Part shown: positions 21,795 to 31,308 of the stretch, piece by piece | Layout: each line of letters begins with the position of its first letter | Numbering within the stretch: the first letter of the stretch is position 1 | Assembly (NCBI RefSeq): GCF_000143415.4 | Contig: NW_003314282.1 | Coordinates: 1,073,374-1,137,373, forward strand | Reading direction: 5' to 3' | Length of the DNA stretch: 64,000 nt | DNA from: Selaginella moellendorffii | Lineage: Eukaryota > Streptophyta > Lycopodiopsida > Selaginellales > Selaginellaceae | Translations under genes and position numbers: made by a program | The notes under the pieces: model-generated | The model's database searches: none | Told to the model about the DNA's origin: nothing | What the model saw: the letters and a program-made list of their open reading frames with translations, nothing else

Positions 21795-22465
21795 ACACAA
21801 GATCTCCTCAGTTGGAAACAAGCAAATAGGAGCTATATATCTTGAAAACCAAGAATTAACTGAATTTTCTATGTTGATGTGGTTTTGTATACTTGACAAG
21901 ATAAAGTTTTGAAGGTGTCTTACTTAAACAAGCAGGAGATACGTCAGGAGAGGAAGAAAACGAAACACTTGCATTGTAGAAGATTTCCACACGAAGACGT
22001 ATGTCCAAGCACACAGTTGCATTTTCAGCATGTTCATCTAGCAGAAACCATGTCCAAAATTCAACCTGTATTCCATCCTCTAAGTGATCAGAGTTTGTGG
22101 TGGTGGTGTGTCACCATTTACGGAAACATTGTAGTAAATATCATTGCCGAGCAGTGCTTCAGTTCCATTGCTCGATACTTGAGTAAGGTTAGAGTTGAGG
22201 TTTGTACGGCTTGCACAAGAGAGGTGTAGGAATCTAGTGTGAAATAGCTGAATACAAACATTAAATCAATGATCATTCCTCCAGTTCCATCTGCAAGAAT
22301 TCCTTGCACCACGTGCCATTGATACTTATGGATCCCAAGCCGATGTAATACAACACAGTGGAATTTGGATTTACTATGATTTCTTATAGTTGCTGAGCAC
22401 AATTTTGCCACTAAACGTATCAGATGGAACAAAATAGATAAACTTGCTTTTCGTATCCAAACTAT
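21795..22465 (-). pseudogene. Truncated copy of the pepsin-like gene at 25390-26889
   Basis: On the minus strand it matches the second half and 3' flank of the neighbouring gene, including GILADGTGG(M)IID, FSYFT and DSYT. Frameshifts break the frame several times. A block of about 165 bp, present downstream in the fuller gene, is missing near 22005. The region is valuable because it keeps CAG at the codon where the fuller gene has TAG. Only the C-terminal lobe is present, so no protease could be made. Confidence 0.8.
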
Positions 22466-22866
22466 GTACCACTCTCATTGAGCCACACTAAAAGGATAAG
22501 TCAGTTAATCTGAGGCATGGGATTTTGAGAGGCTCTATAATGCATTTTAGGACAAAGAGATTGAAGAATGCAAAGAGCTTCTCTCTGCAAAAGTCTATTG
22601 ATTGGCTCTTTGTGGATGATGCTGCTGCTGAAGTATCACAATTATCGATTGGCTCCAAGTATGCTTTTCTGATTATGATTATTGGACAGTTTTCGTGAGG
22701 GAAATAATGCCAGAATCAGAGTGAGCAGTGTTACAGCATAAACAGTTAGAGTGTTTACATGACTTTCTTTATTGTCTAACTTTTTAGCTTCTCCAATGCT
22801 TGTTTTACATTTTCAACACTTGCAATTTTCTTAAGAAGATTGTTTATCGTCTTCAATTCATAATAC

Positions 22867-23290
22867 TTATAACCTTTTTTGTTTTTGAATGTGTGGATAA
22901 CAATTCCATTGTTGGGCTGCAAGCAAAAAGACTTTGGCTTGTTGCCCACGCCCTAATCTCAAGAGATCTTTCACAACCTTTTTCCCTCTAACTTCCTTGG
23001 TAAGCACAAATCTTTGTAGACAATGGGCAAAGAGATTCCTAGCTAGGTCAAGCTTGTCCAAAATCTTGTCCACATACAGCTTCATTTCTTGAGTAAAAAC
23101 CACAATCTCATATATCTCACTCATCTCTTTTAGAAAAGTCATCTATGCCTAGCCTCTTTGTTATAAGGTAATGCTCTAGTGGAATAATTTTCCCATTGAA
23201 GAGCTTGAAGGATGTTGTGGCCTTTGTCTCATCTATGTCCAACACAAGCATGGGTTTCTTTTCCAAAGCTAGTTGTAACAGCAAAGAATT
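22867..23290 (-). pseudogene. FCP1/NIF-type phosphatase fragment
   Basis: Minus-strand reading gives MLVLDIDETKATTS, the DxDxT phosphatase motif, near 23210-23255. After a frameshift near 23145 it gives YEIVVFTQEMKLYVDKILD and VKDLLRLGRG. These match the order of the small CTD-phosphatase (SCP/Tim50-like) domain: catalytic DxDE(T), then the YEIVVFT helix, then the KDL..LGR strand. The catalytic aspartates are present, but the frame break and missing ends indicate a dead fragment. Introns cannot be excluded as the cause of one break. Confidence 0.65.
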
Positions 23291-23499
23291 GTGACAATTT
23301 CACCTTTTTGTTCTTTTTGGTGGTGATGTCAAGTGTTACAAAACTCTACTCCTTATATTCCCACAGCCTCTTTATACTTATGAAGAAAGATAGAAAAAAT
23401 GCAAGCCCTAGTTTAATTGCAATGAATTTTTATAAATCAAGTTAATACACTTCCATAATTTTGGCGACCCCAACACCAAGGGTCTCTAGGTAACTCGAG

Positions 23500-25110
23500 C
23501 TCCACACTTGGGATCCTTGTGGATCTTTTGGCAAACAGCCAACAGTGAGACCCCCCAAGCAACACTCTCAAACTCAAAGGTGCTATGGATGAGTTTTTTA
23601 GCCTTGTCTAGCTCTCTGGCCTTTGCAAATGCGTCAACAAGCCCACAGTAGCATTGTCCCATGGGCTCAACTCCATAGCCCTAAATCATTTGACTAGAAG
23701 TAGTCCCAAAAGATCTTCACCAAACCCAAGTGGTAGCATGCCGCAAGAACACTCATAAAGATTATGTGATCAGGCATCATGCTCTCCTGGATAGTCCTAT
23801 GGAAGGTTTCCAAGGCCTCAGTTACATGCCTGGTGGAAGCATACATGGCCACCACTGCAGTCCATGAGACCAAGTTTCACTCTGGTATTCTCTCAAACCA
23901 AACTCAAGCTTCCAAGAGGAGTCCCTTGTGAGTGAAGCCTGCCACCATTGCCATCCAGGCAATCACATTGCACTCCTCGATCACCTGGAAGAGGCTTATT
24001 GCTTCTTGGAGGTGGCCGTTCCAGAGATAGGCGAAGAGGAGCACTTTGCTCACTGTCTTGCTATCATAAGGCATCTGACAGAACATAAACTTTCAAGATG
24101 GTTTCTAGAGGCAAGCATATGGATCATTGTCGTCCAAGAGATGTCGTCGCAGTGAGCCATCTTTTGGAAAGAATGTAGTGCCTCGTCAAAATGCCCATTC
24201 GCGGCATATGCGCAAAACATGGAGTTCCAAGCCACCATGTCTTTGTTTGGAGCGTCTCAGACAAAACTTTAGCCTCTTCTACGGAGTCGTTACATGCGTA
24301 GTGTCAATCATAGCCGTAACTGCCACCTCATTAAGATCCGGGGCATCATTAAAGAGAATCTTTGTTTTCTCCATATGCCCAGGCCTATGATCATGGCCTT
24401 GTGGGCATTCTGTCAATCGTTTCTAGCACCGCCATGATCGTGGCTTATGCCCATAGCGGGCATCTCTCACGCGCGCGTGAGGTGTTCGATAATCTGCCCC
24501 AAAAGGACGTAGTGGTGTGGACGGACATGATACAAGGCCATTGCCACAACCAGGGGCTGGATGAAGCTAAAGATCTCTTTGGGTTTGCTCCGGCATGGAG
24601 TGGAATACCGCCTCCGCCTCGCCAAGATTGCCACTCTGCGAGTACATCTCGATCATCCGGTTCCAGGTGATGGAATTCTTTGGCAGGGATGCGATCGAAG
24701 TGCTGCTTGGCGCGCTGCACGTCCCCAGCCGCGGCATATGCCGAGATCATGGCGTTGCTGGACACAATCTCCTGCCGCGGCATGCTTTCCAGGACCGATC
24801 ACGCCTGCTCCAGGTCATGGTTGGGATTGTAGGCCTGGAGGATGAGATTCCAAGAGAAGAGATTGCGATCCGAGGTAGAATGGAAGACCGATCGCGCTTC
24901 CTCCAGGCAGCCGCAGCGGCCATACATCTGGACGAGGAGATTTCGCACGAAGACGCTGTTATTGTGGTCGCTGTGAAGGATCTGGGCGTGGGGCGGCCAT
25001 CGCTGGGATTGTCGCAAGATCTGACAAGGGCGGCCAGCTCTTGGACGCGCATCACATCATGGCCGTTGGATGATGGGGACGGCCGAGGTTTTAGTCGTGG
25101 CAGGTTCTAG
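23500..25110 (-). pseudogene. Pentatricopeptide repeat (PPR) gene remnant
   Basis: Minus-strand segments read as consecutive PPR motifs: VFVRNLLVQMYGRCGCLEEA with NLFSWNLILQAY (24799-25017), SSNAMISAYAAAGDVQRAK (near 24740), WNRMIEMYSQSGNLGEAEAVF after a frameshift near 24650, WNSMFCAYAANGHFDEAL (near 24200) and WMAMVAGFTHKG (near 23930). Such proteins bind organellar RNA, often for editing. Several frameshifts and stops, plus an inverted block at about 24250-24590, make this copy non-functional. Its right edge abuts a stray piece of the pepsin-like gene. Confidence 0.85.
24250..24590 (+). pseudogene. Inverted PPR module inside the PPR remnant
   Basis: On the plus strand, opposite to its surroundings, bases about 24426-24580 read AMIVAYAHSGHLSRAREVFD, then VVVWTDMIQGHCHNQGLDEA, about one and a half PPR motifs. 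The minus-strand motifs stop near 24595 and resume near 24245. The simplest reading is an internal inversion of some 340 bp within one gene. Confidence 0.75.
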
Positions 25111-25252
25111 CTACCAGCCACGAAGTTTTCATGGCACGCGGCGAGAACTCATCCCCCATCGTCCAGCCGCACTCCAAATGCCGGAGGCAATCGCAATCGG
25201 GGGCGCGCGTCAACGACACAATTAATTTCCATCTTTTCTTGTGGCTTGGATG

Positions 25253-25335
25253 GATTTCTCTTGCTGCGAGTTCAGCAAGTTGTCCGATGAATGACTTGTT
25301 TGTCTTTGCAAATCCCACCAGGCCTGATGTATTGA
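25253..25335 (-). pseudogene. Stray internal fragment of the pepsin-like gene
   Basis: Nearly identical to 26159-26235 of the fuller gene (it encodes VGFAKTNKSFIGQLAE), but lies between the gene's 3' flank and the PPR remnant. It therefore marks a duplication or rearrangement breakpoint. Confidence 0.85.
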
Positions 25336-25389
25336 GAATTCAAAGAAGCTATATATCTCGAGTTTACAAATCAATCCAGACTGAATTTT

Positions 25390-26889
25390 CTATGTTGACG
25401 CGGTTTGTATAGTAAACTTGACAAGACAAAGTTTTGAAGGTGACGTGAGGAGAGGAAGAAAAGAAAACGCTTGAGTTGTAGAAGATTTCCACACGAAGAC
25501 GTATGTAAAACCAGAAGAAGTGTCAAGGTTCATGCTGACATTGCATCCTGCTGTTCCAAATCCAATCTCCTGCTTTTCCAGATCAAACTCCACTGCCACA
25601 TCTAGCTGCTGGTAGGTTCCTATAACATTCAGTGAGAACCCCACCTTCTCTGAGTCTCCAACAGCCAAGCACACGGTAGCATTTTCAGCATCATCATCTA
25701 GCAGAAACCATGTCCGAAATTCAACCTATGTGCCATTCTCAAAGTGATAAGTCAGGGTTTGTGGTGGTGGTGTATCACCATTTACAGAAACATTATAGCA
25801 AATATCATTGCCGAGCAGTGCTGCAGTTTCGTTGCTCGATACTTTAGTAAGGTTGGAATTGAGGTTTTGTATGGCTTGCACAAGAGGGGTGTAGGAATCT
25901 GGTGTGAAATAACTGAATGCAAAGGTTGAATCAATGATCGTTCCTCCAGTTCCATCTGCAAGAATGCCTTGCACCGGAAAAGTCAACGTATCGGTGATAC
26001 TTATGGATCTCAAGCCGATGTAATACAAGGCAGTGGAATTTACGATCATTGGAGTGTAAGAGAGAGAGGAGTGCGATGAGATCTTATAGTTGCCGAGCAC
26101 GATTTTGCCGCTAAACGTATCAGATGGAACACAATAGATAAACTTGCTTGTATAGTCCATTTCAGCAAGTTGTCCAATGAATGACTTGTCTGTCTTTGCA
26201 AATCCCACCAGGCCTGATGTATTGAGAATCCCCAGCAATGTCGTGCTTTCTCGACCACATCCAAGTGACATTCTGAGGCTCTTATTGCCTCTAGTTTTGC
26301 GTGGAGTTTTCATGGCTACAACATCACTAGCCATCTCACCAGCTGAGGAGTAATCGGTGCTGTAAGAAAAATTATATAAGCAAGTCGTGGAACCCACTGC
26401 TGAAGATCCGCAAGCGTTTGTGGAGAAACCAGGGGATGTCGAGCAGAAAGGAGAGGTGCAAGGAATTCTAGTGTAAGATGTGGATGATGCCGATGAAAAG
26501 AGGGGATCGTTTGTGGAAACATTGCAATCGACGCAAGGAGAGCACGCAGCCCAGAAGAATTCCGAGTTAAGTGCCATGGTGAAGTTGTGCTGCACAGGAG
26601 GAGTTCCCAAATTGAGATTCATGGCGAAGTTGAGGCCGTTATCTACATAGAAACTCGTCTCTAGGCCTTTGTCTCCTCCTCTCACACTAAAGTCGGTGGT
26701 GATGTTGGCTAGAGTTCGTCTTTGCTTCCATACGATCGCGCCTCCCTCTTTTAGGGCAGCTGGCAAGACCTTTCGCGCAATAGCATTGACAAGCCCTGAG
26801 ACAGGAGCAGCCTCGACGTGAGGTCGACTAAATTCCCAAATGCACACAAGAGCCAATAGGAAACAAAGCACAGACCGACGCCTTTCCAT
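25390..26889 (-). pseudogene. Pepsin-family (A1) protein with one internal TAG and altered active site
   Basis: The frame starts with a hydrophobic signal peptide (residues 1-27) and runs 387 codons to a TAG at 25726. It continues in the same frame for 112 more codons, giving the roughly 500-residue length usual for plant nepenthesin-like proteins. At the first catalytic position, where the family has D-T-G-S, this protein has MALNSEFFW, so the Asp is gone. At the second it has GGTIIDSTFAFSYF instead of D-S-G. It would therefore be a non-peptidase homologue, comparable in principle to plant inhibitor-like pepsin folds. The TAG stands where the decayed copy at 22060 keeps CAG. Expression may still yield a 387-residue product lacking the last strands. 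Confidence 0.8.
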
Positions 26890-26897
26890 GGAGAAAT

Positions 26898-26971
26898 GAG
26901 AAACTCTTGGAGGATTGAGGCAAGATTGGGAAAAACTAGATTGAGAAACTCTTGAGGCAAGATTGAGGAAA
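26898..26971 (-). repeat. Short direct repeat upstream of the pepsin-like gene
   Basis: The block GAGAAACTCTTGGAGGATTG with its following AGGCAAGATTG (26898-26933) recurs in shortened form at 26943-26971, just before the start codon of the minus-strand gene. Confidence 0.7.
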
Positions 26972-27118
26972 GGATAATTGATATATATTTGATGACATAT
27001 CTGACTCTTTCAATCAATATACCTTTTTGTAAGAGATAAAACCTCGACACTTTAAATTATCTCGGTTTACCTCTTACCAATATAAAAACGGGCATAGCAT
27101 GGCAAAACCTAGATAGCT

Positions 27119-27652
27119 ATGGCGAGGGCAAAGCACGCAGCCACTGCACCGAAGGTAGCCAAGTCACAGAGAGACAAGAAAAATGGCTGGATTGAGCCAA
27201 AGGTTACAGTATCTAGTGAAAAGGCCTTGTCCTCATCTCTGGTTAACAAGGACAATGAGATTGTTGGCAAGAAGAAGACTGACGATTTCGTGCTACTCTC
27301 GAATCCATGGTCGGTGCTTAGAACGAACATCGATATGGATAGCAAGAAACAAGCGTCAATCGCTCATGAAGTGATCATAAAAAAGGACAAGCAAAACTCA
27401 GCAGCGCCACCATCGAAGAATGGCGAGCCGGATCATGACAATTTGAAGAGAAAGAAGAAGCGCTCTAAGATATCATCAAACGCTGCCCTGGAGAACAAGG
27501 ATGAATCTGATGCCAGGAAAATCGAATTGGAACGTGAGGAAGTGGTCAAGAAAACTCCCTTCAAAGAAGAAAGAGTGGTCGATCAGAGCTCGGGACTCTT
27601 GATCATAGTGACTCTTTTAGTTATTGCTATCTTGTTGTTCATGCTAATGTGA
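27119..27652 (+). CDS. Lys-rich tail-anchored membrane protein, unknown function
   Basis: A 177-residue single-exon frame. Residues 1-150 are hydrophilic and strongly basic/acidic (KRKKKRSKISSN near 111-122), probably disordered, with no recognised domain. The last 21 residues form a hydrophobic helix (SSGLLIIVTLLVIAILLF) ending at the C-terminus, typical of tail-anchored proteins inserted post-translationally into ER or organelle membranes. The ATG is preceded by in-frame stops. I do not recognise the family. Being single-exon and between two unrelated units, it could be a retrogene. Coding status is inferred from length, composition and the well-formed terminal anchor. Confidence 0.6.
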   Translation: MARAKHAATAPKVAKSQRDKKNGWIEPKVTVSSEKALSSSLVNKDNEIVGKKKTDDFVLLSNPWSVLRTNIDMDSKKQASIAHEVIIKKDKQNSAAPPSKNGEPDHDNLKRKKKRSKISSNAALENKDESDARKIELEREEVVKKTPFKEERVVDQSSGLLIIVTLLVIAILLFMLM

Positions 27653-27762
27653 AACAAACCATTACAATGGTTTTCCTTTTGATAGACAAGGTTAAGTGCA
27701 TCCAACGGCCACGATTGCTTTAGGGTTCTTCGTTGCACGCTCAGCCCCATCACACCAGGACG

Positions 27763-27864
27763 ATGCAGCTGGCTGTGGCACTGCGGCTAATCTTTGCGGG
27801 AATGATCTGGTGCCTGGCATACGCCGTCGTCGCCGCGATCGCTGCCGCTACCGTCTTCCACTAA
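27763..27864 (+). CDS. Possible 33-residue hydrophobic peptide
   Basis: ATG at 27763 opens a short frame encoding a single hydrophobic helix (LIFAGMIWCLAYAVVAAIAA) that ends at TAA 27862-27864. A plant-type TTTAGGGTT motif lies about 45 bp upstream. Such single-helix microproteins exist in membrane complexes, but a chance ORF is equally possible. Confidence 0.25.
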   Translation: MQLAVALRLIFAGMIWCLAYAVVAAIAAATVFH

Positions 27865-28047
27865 ACCCATGGGTAAACGAATTCTAGGGTCGATTCGATC
27901 GGGTCTAGGGAAATTTCGATCAAGGAGCGTATTGCGATCGACATTGCGGCCGGATTGTCCTCTCGCGCATCCAAATCGAGCGAAATTCCGGGCTTGACAC
28001 TTCGCGTCTAGCTAGAGCCAAGGCAATCGTACGGTGGAAGGCCTACG

Positions 28048-28221
28048 ATGGACGGCATCCAGGCATCCAAGCAAAAGAACCTATGGATGAAACCCAGGTG
28101 GCGGAAGAAGATTCTCTCTTGGAGATTCCCGGGCTCTCACAGTTTCTACAAAGGTGGTGGTGGTGGTGGTGGTGATGCCGGGACCAAGAAGAAGATTCTC
28201 TCATGGAGATTCCCAGTCTGA
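28048..28221 (+). CDS. Possible 57-residue ORF with an internal repeat
   Basis: The ORF contains KKILSWRFP twice, the two copies being separated by a run of seven glycines encoded by GGT repeats. The DNA repeat (AAGAAGATTCTCTC.TGGAGA) is longer than needed for the peptide, so simple sequence slippage may explain it. No homologue is recognised. Confidence 0.2.
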   Translation: MDGIQASKQKNLWMKPRWRKKILSWRFPGSHSFYKGGGGGGGDAGTKKKILSWRFPV

Positions 28222-28229
28222 GCGAGGGG

Positions 28230-30380
28230 CTATTACTCGATTTCTAGGTGGTGGACTCCCTTTGTTCGTGTGTGTGGATTGATGGACGGATGATTCCCCA
28301 CCAGCACAACACAGGGTCAAATACTTTGCTTTCGCAGCTTTCCTTTTCCTCTTTCTTGCTTGCATGCAAGGCCGCGGCTTTGACCCCTCTCTCAACCCCA
28401 ATATATGCCCAATCCATGGCGAAGTGACGCGAAGAAGCAGATCGAGAGGGATTTAACAAGTCGTGCCTGTGCTTTGGAGGCCCCACGATACAAAGCCGAA
28501 CGCTGCTTTAGACGTGTGGAGTTATATGTGTAATGGGCGACAGACGTGACTTTTAAGTTAGTTTTTGGCAAATGTATGAAACTGTTTTGCTCTTAATTGT
28601 TCCTTGCTAAGCTTGGCTAGGCATTCTGTTTTCACAAAGTTTGGATCTACATCTCTTTGGAGACAATGTCACAGGCCCCGATGAAGGTGGCGGGATTCCT
28701 TTGGAAAAAGCATATGATCCCGTCCATCTTTTCTGATTTATAGAGGCGTGACACTTGGAAAAAGTTGCATCATTCTGTTCACTCTTATGCATTTCATCAT
28801 GACCAGAGGGGCGAATCTCTTGCGGCATCTTCCCATACATGCAAATTGCCTAATTGTTGGTGATAAACATGCTGTTTTCTACTCTAAACCCCCGTCACGT
28901 ACGTACATGGGGATTGCAGACGCAAAAGAAAAAACCCTAGTACATTTTCTATGCAAAAGCTTCCGCTCCACGTACCTGCGAATGATGCCCACCACCACGC
29001 ACCGCATTTCCATGAGACCACTCATGCTTAACGCTAATAAACAATCCATCCCGATCTTAACCAACTCTCAAGTACATAATCTAGCAGCTTAGCCCTAAAT
29101 CCGGACTCTTACATCACCACTCCATCACCTTCTTAGCTGCCTAAGTATGAGCCAGATTCCTCAAACAGGAAAGTTACGTACACGTACATGCAAAAACGAG
29201 AGAGATTTTTATAAAAATATAAAGAAAAAAGAAAAATGTTGGGCTGTGTTGATTGAGAGGACCTTCATTCTGATTCTCGCTGCACCTGCACCAACAAAAG
29301 CTTCTTTTGCAAACAATGCTGTAAGCTTTTGTCCCTCTGCACAGTGCAAGTTTTTCTATTAGGGCTCGCCCATGTCGTGTGTCTTGTTTACTTAAGGTAG
29401 CGGCCGGGGATTCATTTCCTAGTCGCTCGCGTCAGCGTGACAGGGCAAAACAGCAGCACAGATTAACAAACAAAAAAGAGAAAAATAAAAAAAGTGCTTT
29501 CACACATAAAAAGGAGCACGCACGCACAACTACAGCCCCCATCCCCGTCGATCCAACACTACGTTCCTATGTAATGTGTGGTTTAATAATGCCCACCATG
29601 GGCTATGCTTGTAAAAGCAAACAATTCTATCATATTTGGAGACTACGTTCTTTCATGGTTTTGGAGACGCGTTGAAATTTCGTCTAGTAGAGGAGCCCAT
29701 GCTTTACCAGTGGAGGCGCGGGATATACCTTCCGTACGATGGACCACGAATGATTTTGCCATGCAAACGCATGCATGCATGGCCATTGGCCATCGCTTCG
29801 TCGGGCGGGCGCGCATGGCATGGGTGCTTGATGGGACATGGCATGCATGCATGCATGGGGCCGGGACCATTCCATACTGCCAGGTATTGGACAGGCGCGC
29901 GAAATGATGATGGCACGCGTGCACCCCCCCGATCTGTGTGCTAGTGGATTTACTTACCTTGGCAATTTCACGCAGTTTTTACCTCGTATTACCACGCATT
30001 TTCTACCGGGTTATACGTATGTGAGTGCACGCGCACACATGAAGGCATCATGGAGATATGGCCAGCCAGCCCTGCAAAACATGCCCATGTAACTCCCATG
30101 ATGGCCATTTGCCAGCATGTCCTCTCCAATGGGTGCGTACGGGGCCGTACCACGGGAGCGTGCCTCGGTATGAGAGCTTCCAACTGACCACCAGGGCGGC
30201 CACGGTAAGTTACGCTGGGTGTCACATTCCACGGAATGTAGCTGTCGGCGGCGGACCCCAAATCCGGAATGTTGGGGGACGTGCCATTCTGGTAATCGAC
30301 GGTCACTACGTAGTATGGGCTTGCCCATAGAGCACACGAAGGAGAGAGAGATAGAAGAGAGTGCGGTGGGGTTTTTTCTT
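28230..30380. other. Long intergenic region upstream of the RAWUL gene
   Basis: No credible coding region. It contains simple-sequence and palindromic patches, including ACGTACGT near 28898 and the RY-type cluster listed separately, consistent with upstream regulatory DNA. Confidence 0.5.
29758..29862. promoter_or_regulatory. Cluster of RY-type CATGCA motifs
   Basis: Six CATGCA cores occur within about 100 bp, in CCATGCAAACGCATGCATGC and again in GGCATGCATGCATGCATGGG. CATGCA(TG) is the core bound by B3-domain factors of the ABI3/FUS3/LEC2 type in seed plants. The distance to the downstream coding start is about 1.4 kb. Confidence 0.35.
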
Positions 30381-30558
30381 TTCTTTTGTTACCTAGCTAT
30401 GGCACCCAGAACGACGACGCGACTCGACAGAGGGATTCTTCTCCGATAGCCGTGCAAGATCGAGCGCCCGGGCGGCGCCTCGCCTCGATCGATCATTCGG
30501 TCTCTCCATCGGCATCGATCGGCTTCTTTTCTCTCGCGATCGATCGCGTTCTTGTTTT

Positions 30559-30580
30559 CCTCTCTCTCTCTCTCTCTCTC
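30559..30580. repeat. (CT)n microsatellite in the 5' leader of the RAWUL gene
   Basis: An uninterrupted CT run of about 22 bases. CT-rich stretches are frequent near plant transcription starts, so the leader may begin close to here. Confidence 0.6.
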
Positions 30581-30878
30581 GTGAAATCTCCCGTTCTTGG
30601 CGCCGATCTTCCTTGTTTTCTGCGAAATATCGAGCTGGCTAACGCTCGATCTCCCGGAATTGGCCGAAATTCTCCGAGTCTTTGTCATCTCACTCACGCT
30701 ACTTCGACAGCTCGAGATTTTTGGTTCTTCTTTCCTCTCTTTCTTGCCAGGGATCTCAGTCTTCTCTCTCGCAGCTCCTGAGTGACTCCAAATCGAGATT
30801 GCAGAGAGAGCGCTGGATCATTCTCTTATGAGACGACAACGCTCAGTTCATCAAGGGTTGACAAGCCTCTCTGATAAT

Positions 30879-31165
30879 GTGAGTCGCAATCGCTGTTTTG
30901 GATATTTTCTTTGCTCCTCGATTGTGACTGGCAACCTGATCCGCGCTGCTCTGTGGTGTCGAACAATCCAGAGCATCATAGTTTCCTTGCTTCCTTGCAT
31001 CACTCCTGCCGAATTCTCTGCTAGAGCTCTAGTGATGATCATCATCTAGAAAATCTCTCCTAGAGTCATGATCGAGTAGAACGCGCGAGCATTGCATGGC
31101 ACGGCAGCATTCATCTCCTTTTATCGGAATCTCGGGCTCGTGACTAACTGATGCTGCTACTGCAG
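30879..31165 (+). other. Probable 5'-UTR intron of the RAWUL gene
   Basis: Donor TAAT|GTGAGT at 30879 and acceptor CTACTGCAG ending at 31165, preceded by a branch-like CTAAC near 31145, fit a leader intron. It removes several upstream ATGs. Support is from splice consensus only. Confidence 0.45.
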
Positions 31166-31296
31166 GCTGAATCACGATCGAGATAGAAAGAGACGTCAAC
31201 AATTTCGTGCGCTGAGAGGAGACTTCACACGCCACGATCGCAAGGACGAGGAGAGCCAAGAGCTAGCGCTGCGTGCCTCCTCGTTCCATCGTAAGT

Positions 31297-31308
31297 ATGA
31301 GCAGATAA
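31297..31308 (+). promoter_or_regulatory. Minimal uORF whose stop overlaps the main start codon
   Basis: ATG AGC AGA TAA ends in TAATG, sharing its last A with the ATG of the main coding sequence at 31308. A three-residue uORF in this arrangement could control initiation or reinitiation on the mRNA. Confidence 0.5.

Noticed and set aside
29643-30337. Several overlapping ORFs on both strands rich in Met, His, Cys and Ala
   Set aside because: They arise from CATGCATG-type palindromic sequence, which is open in all frames. They have no domain or homologous copy.
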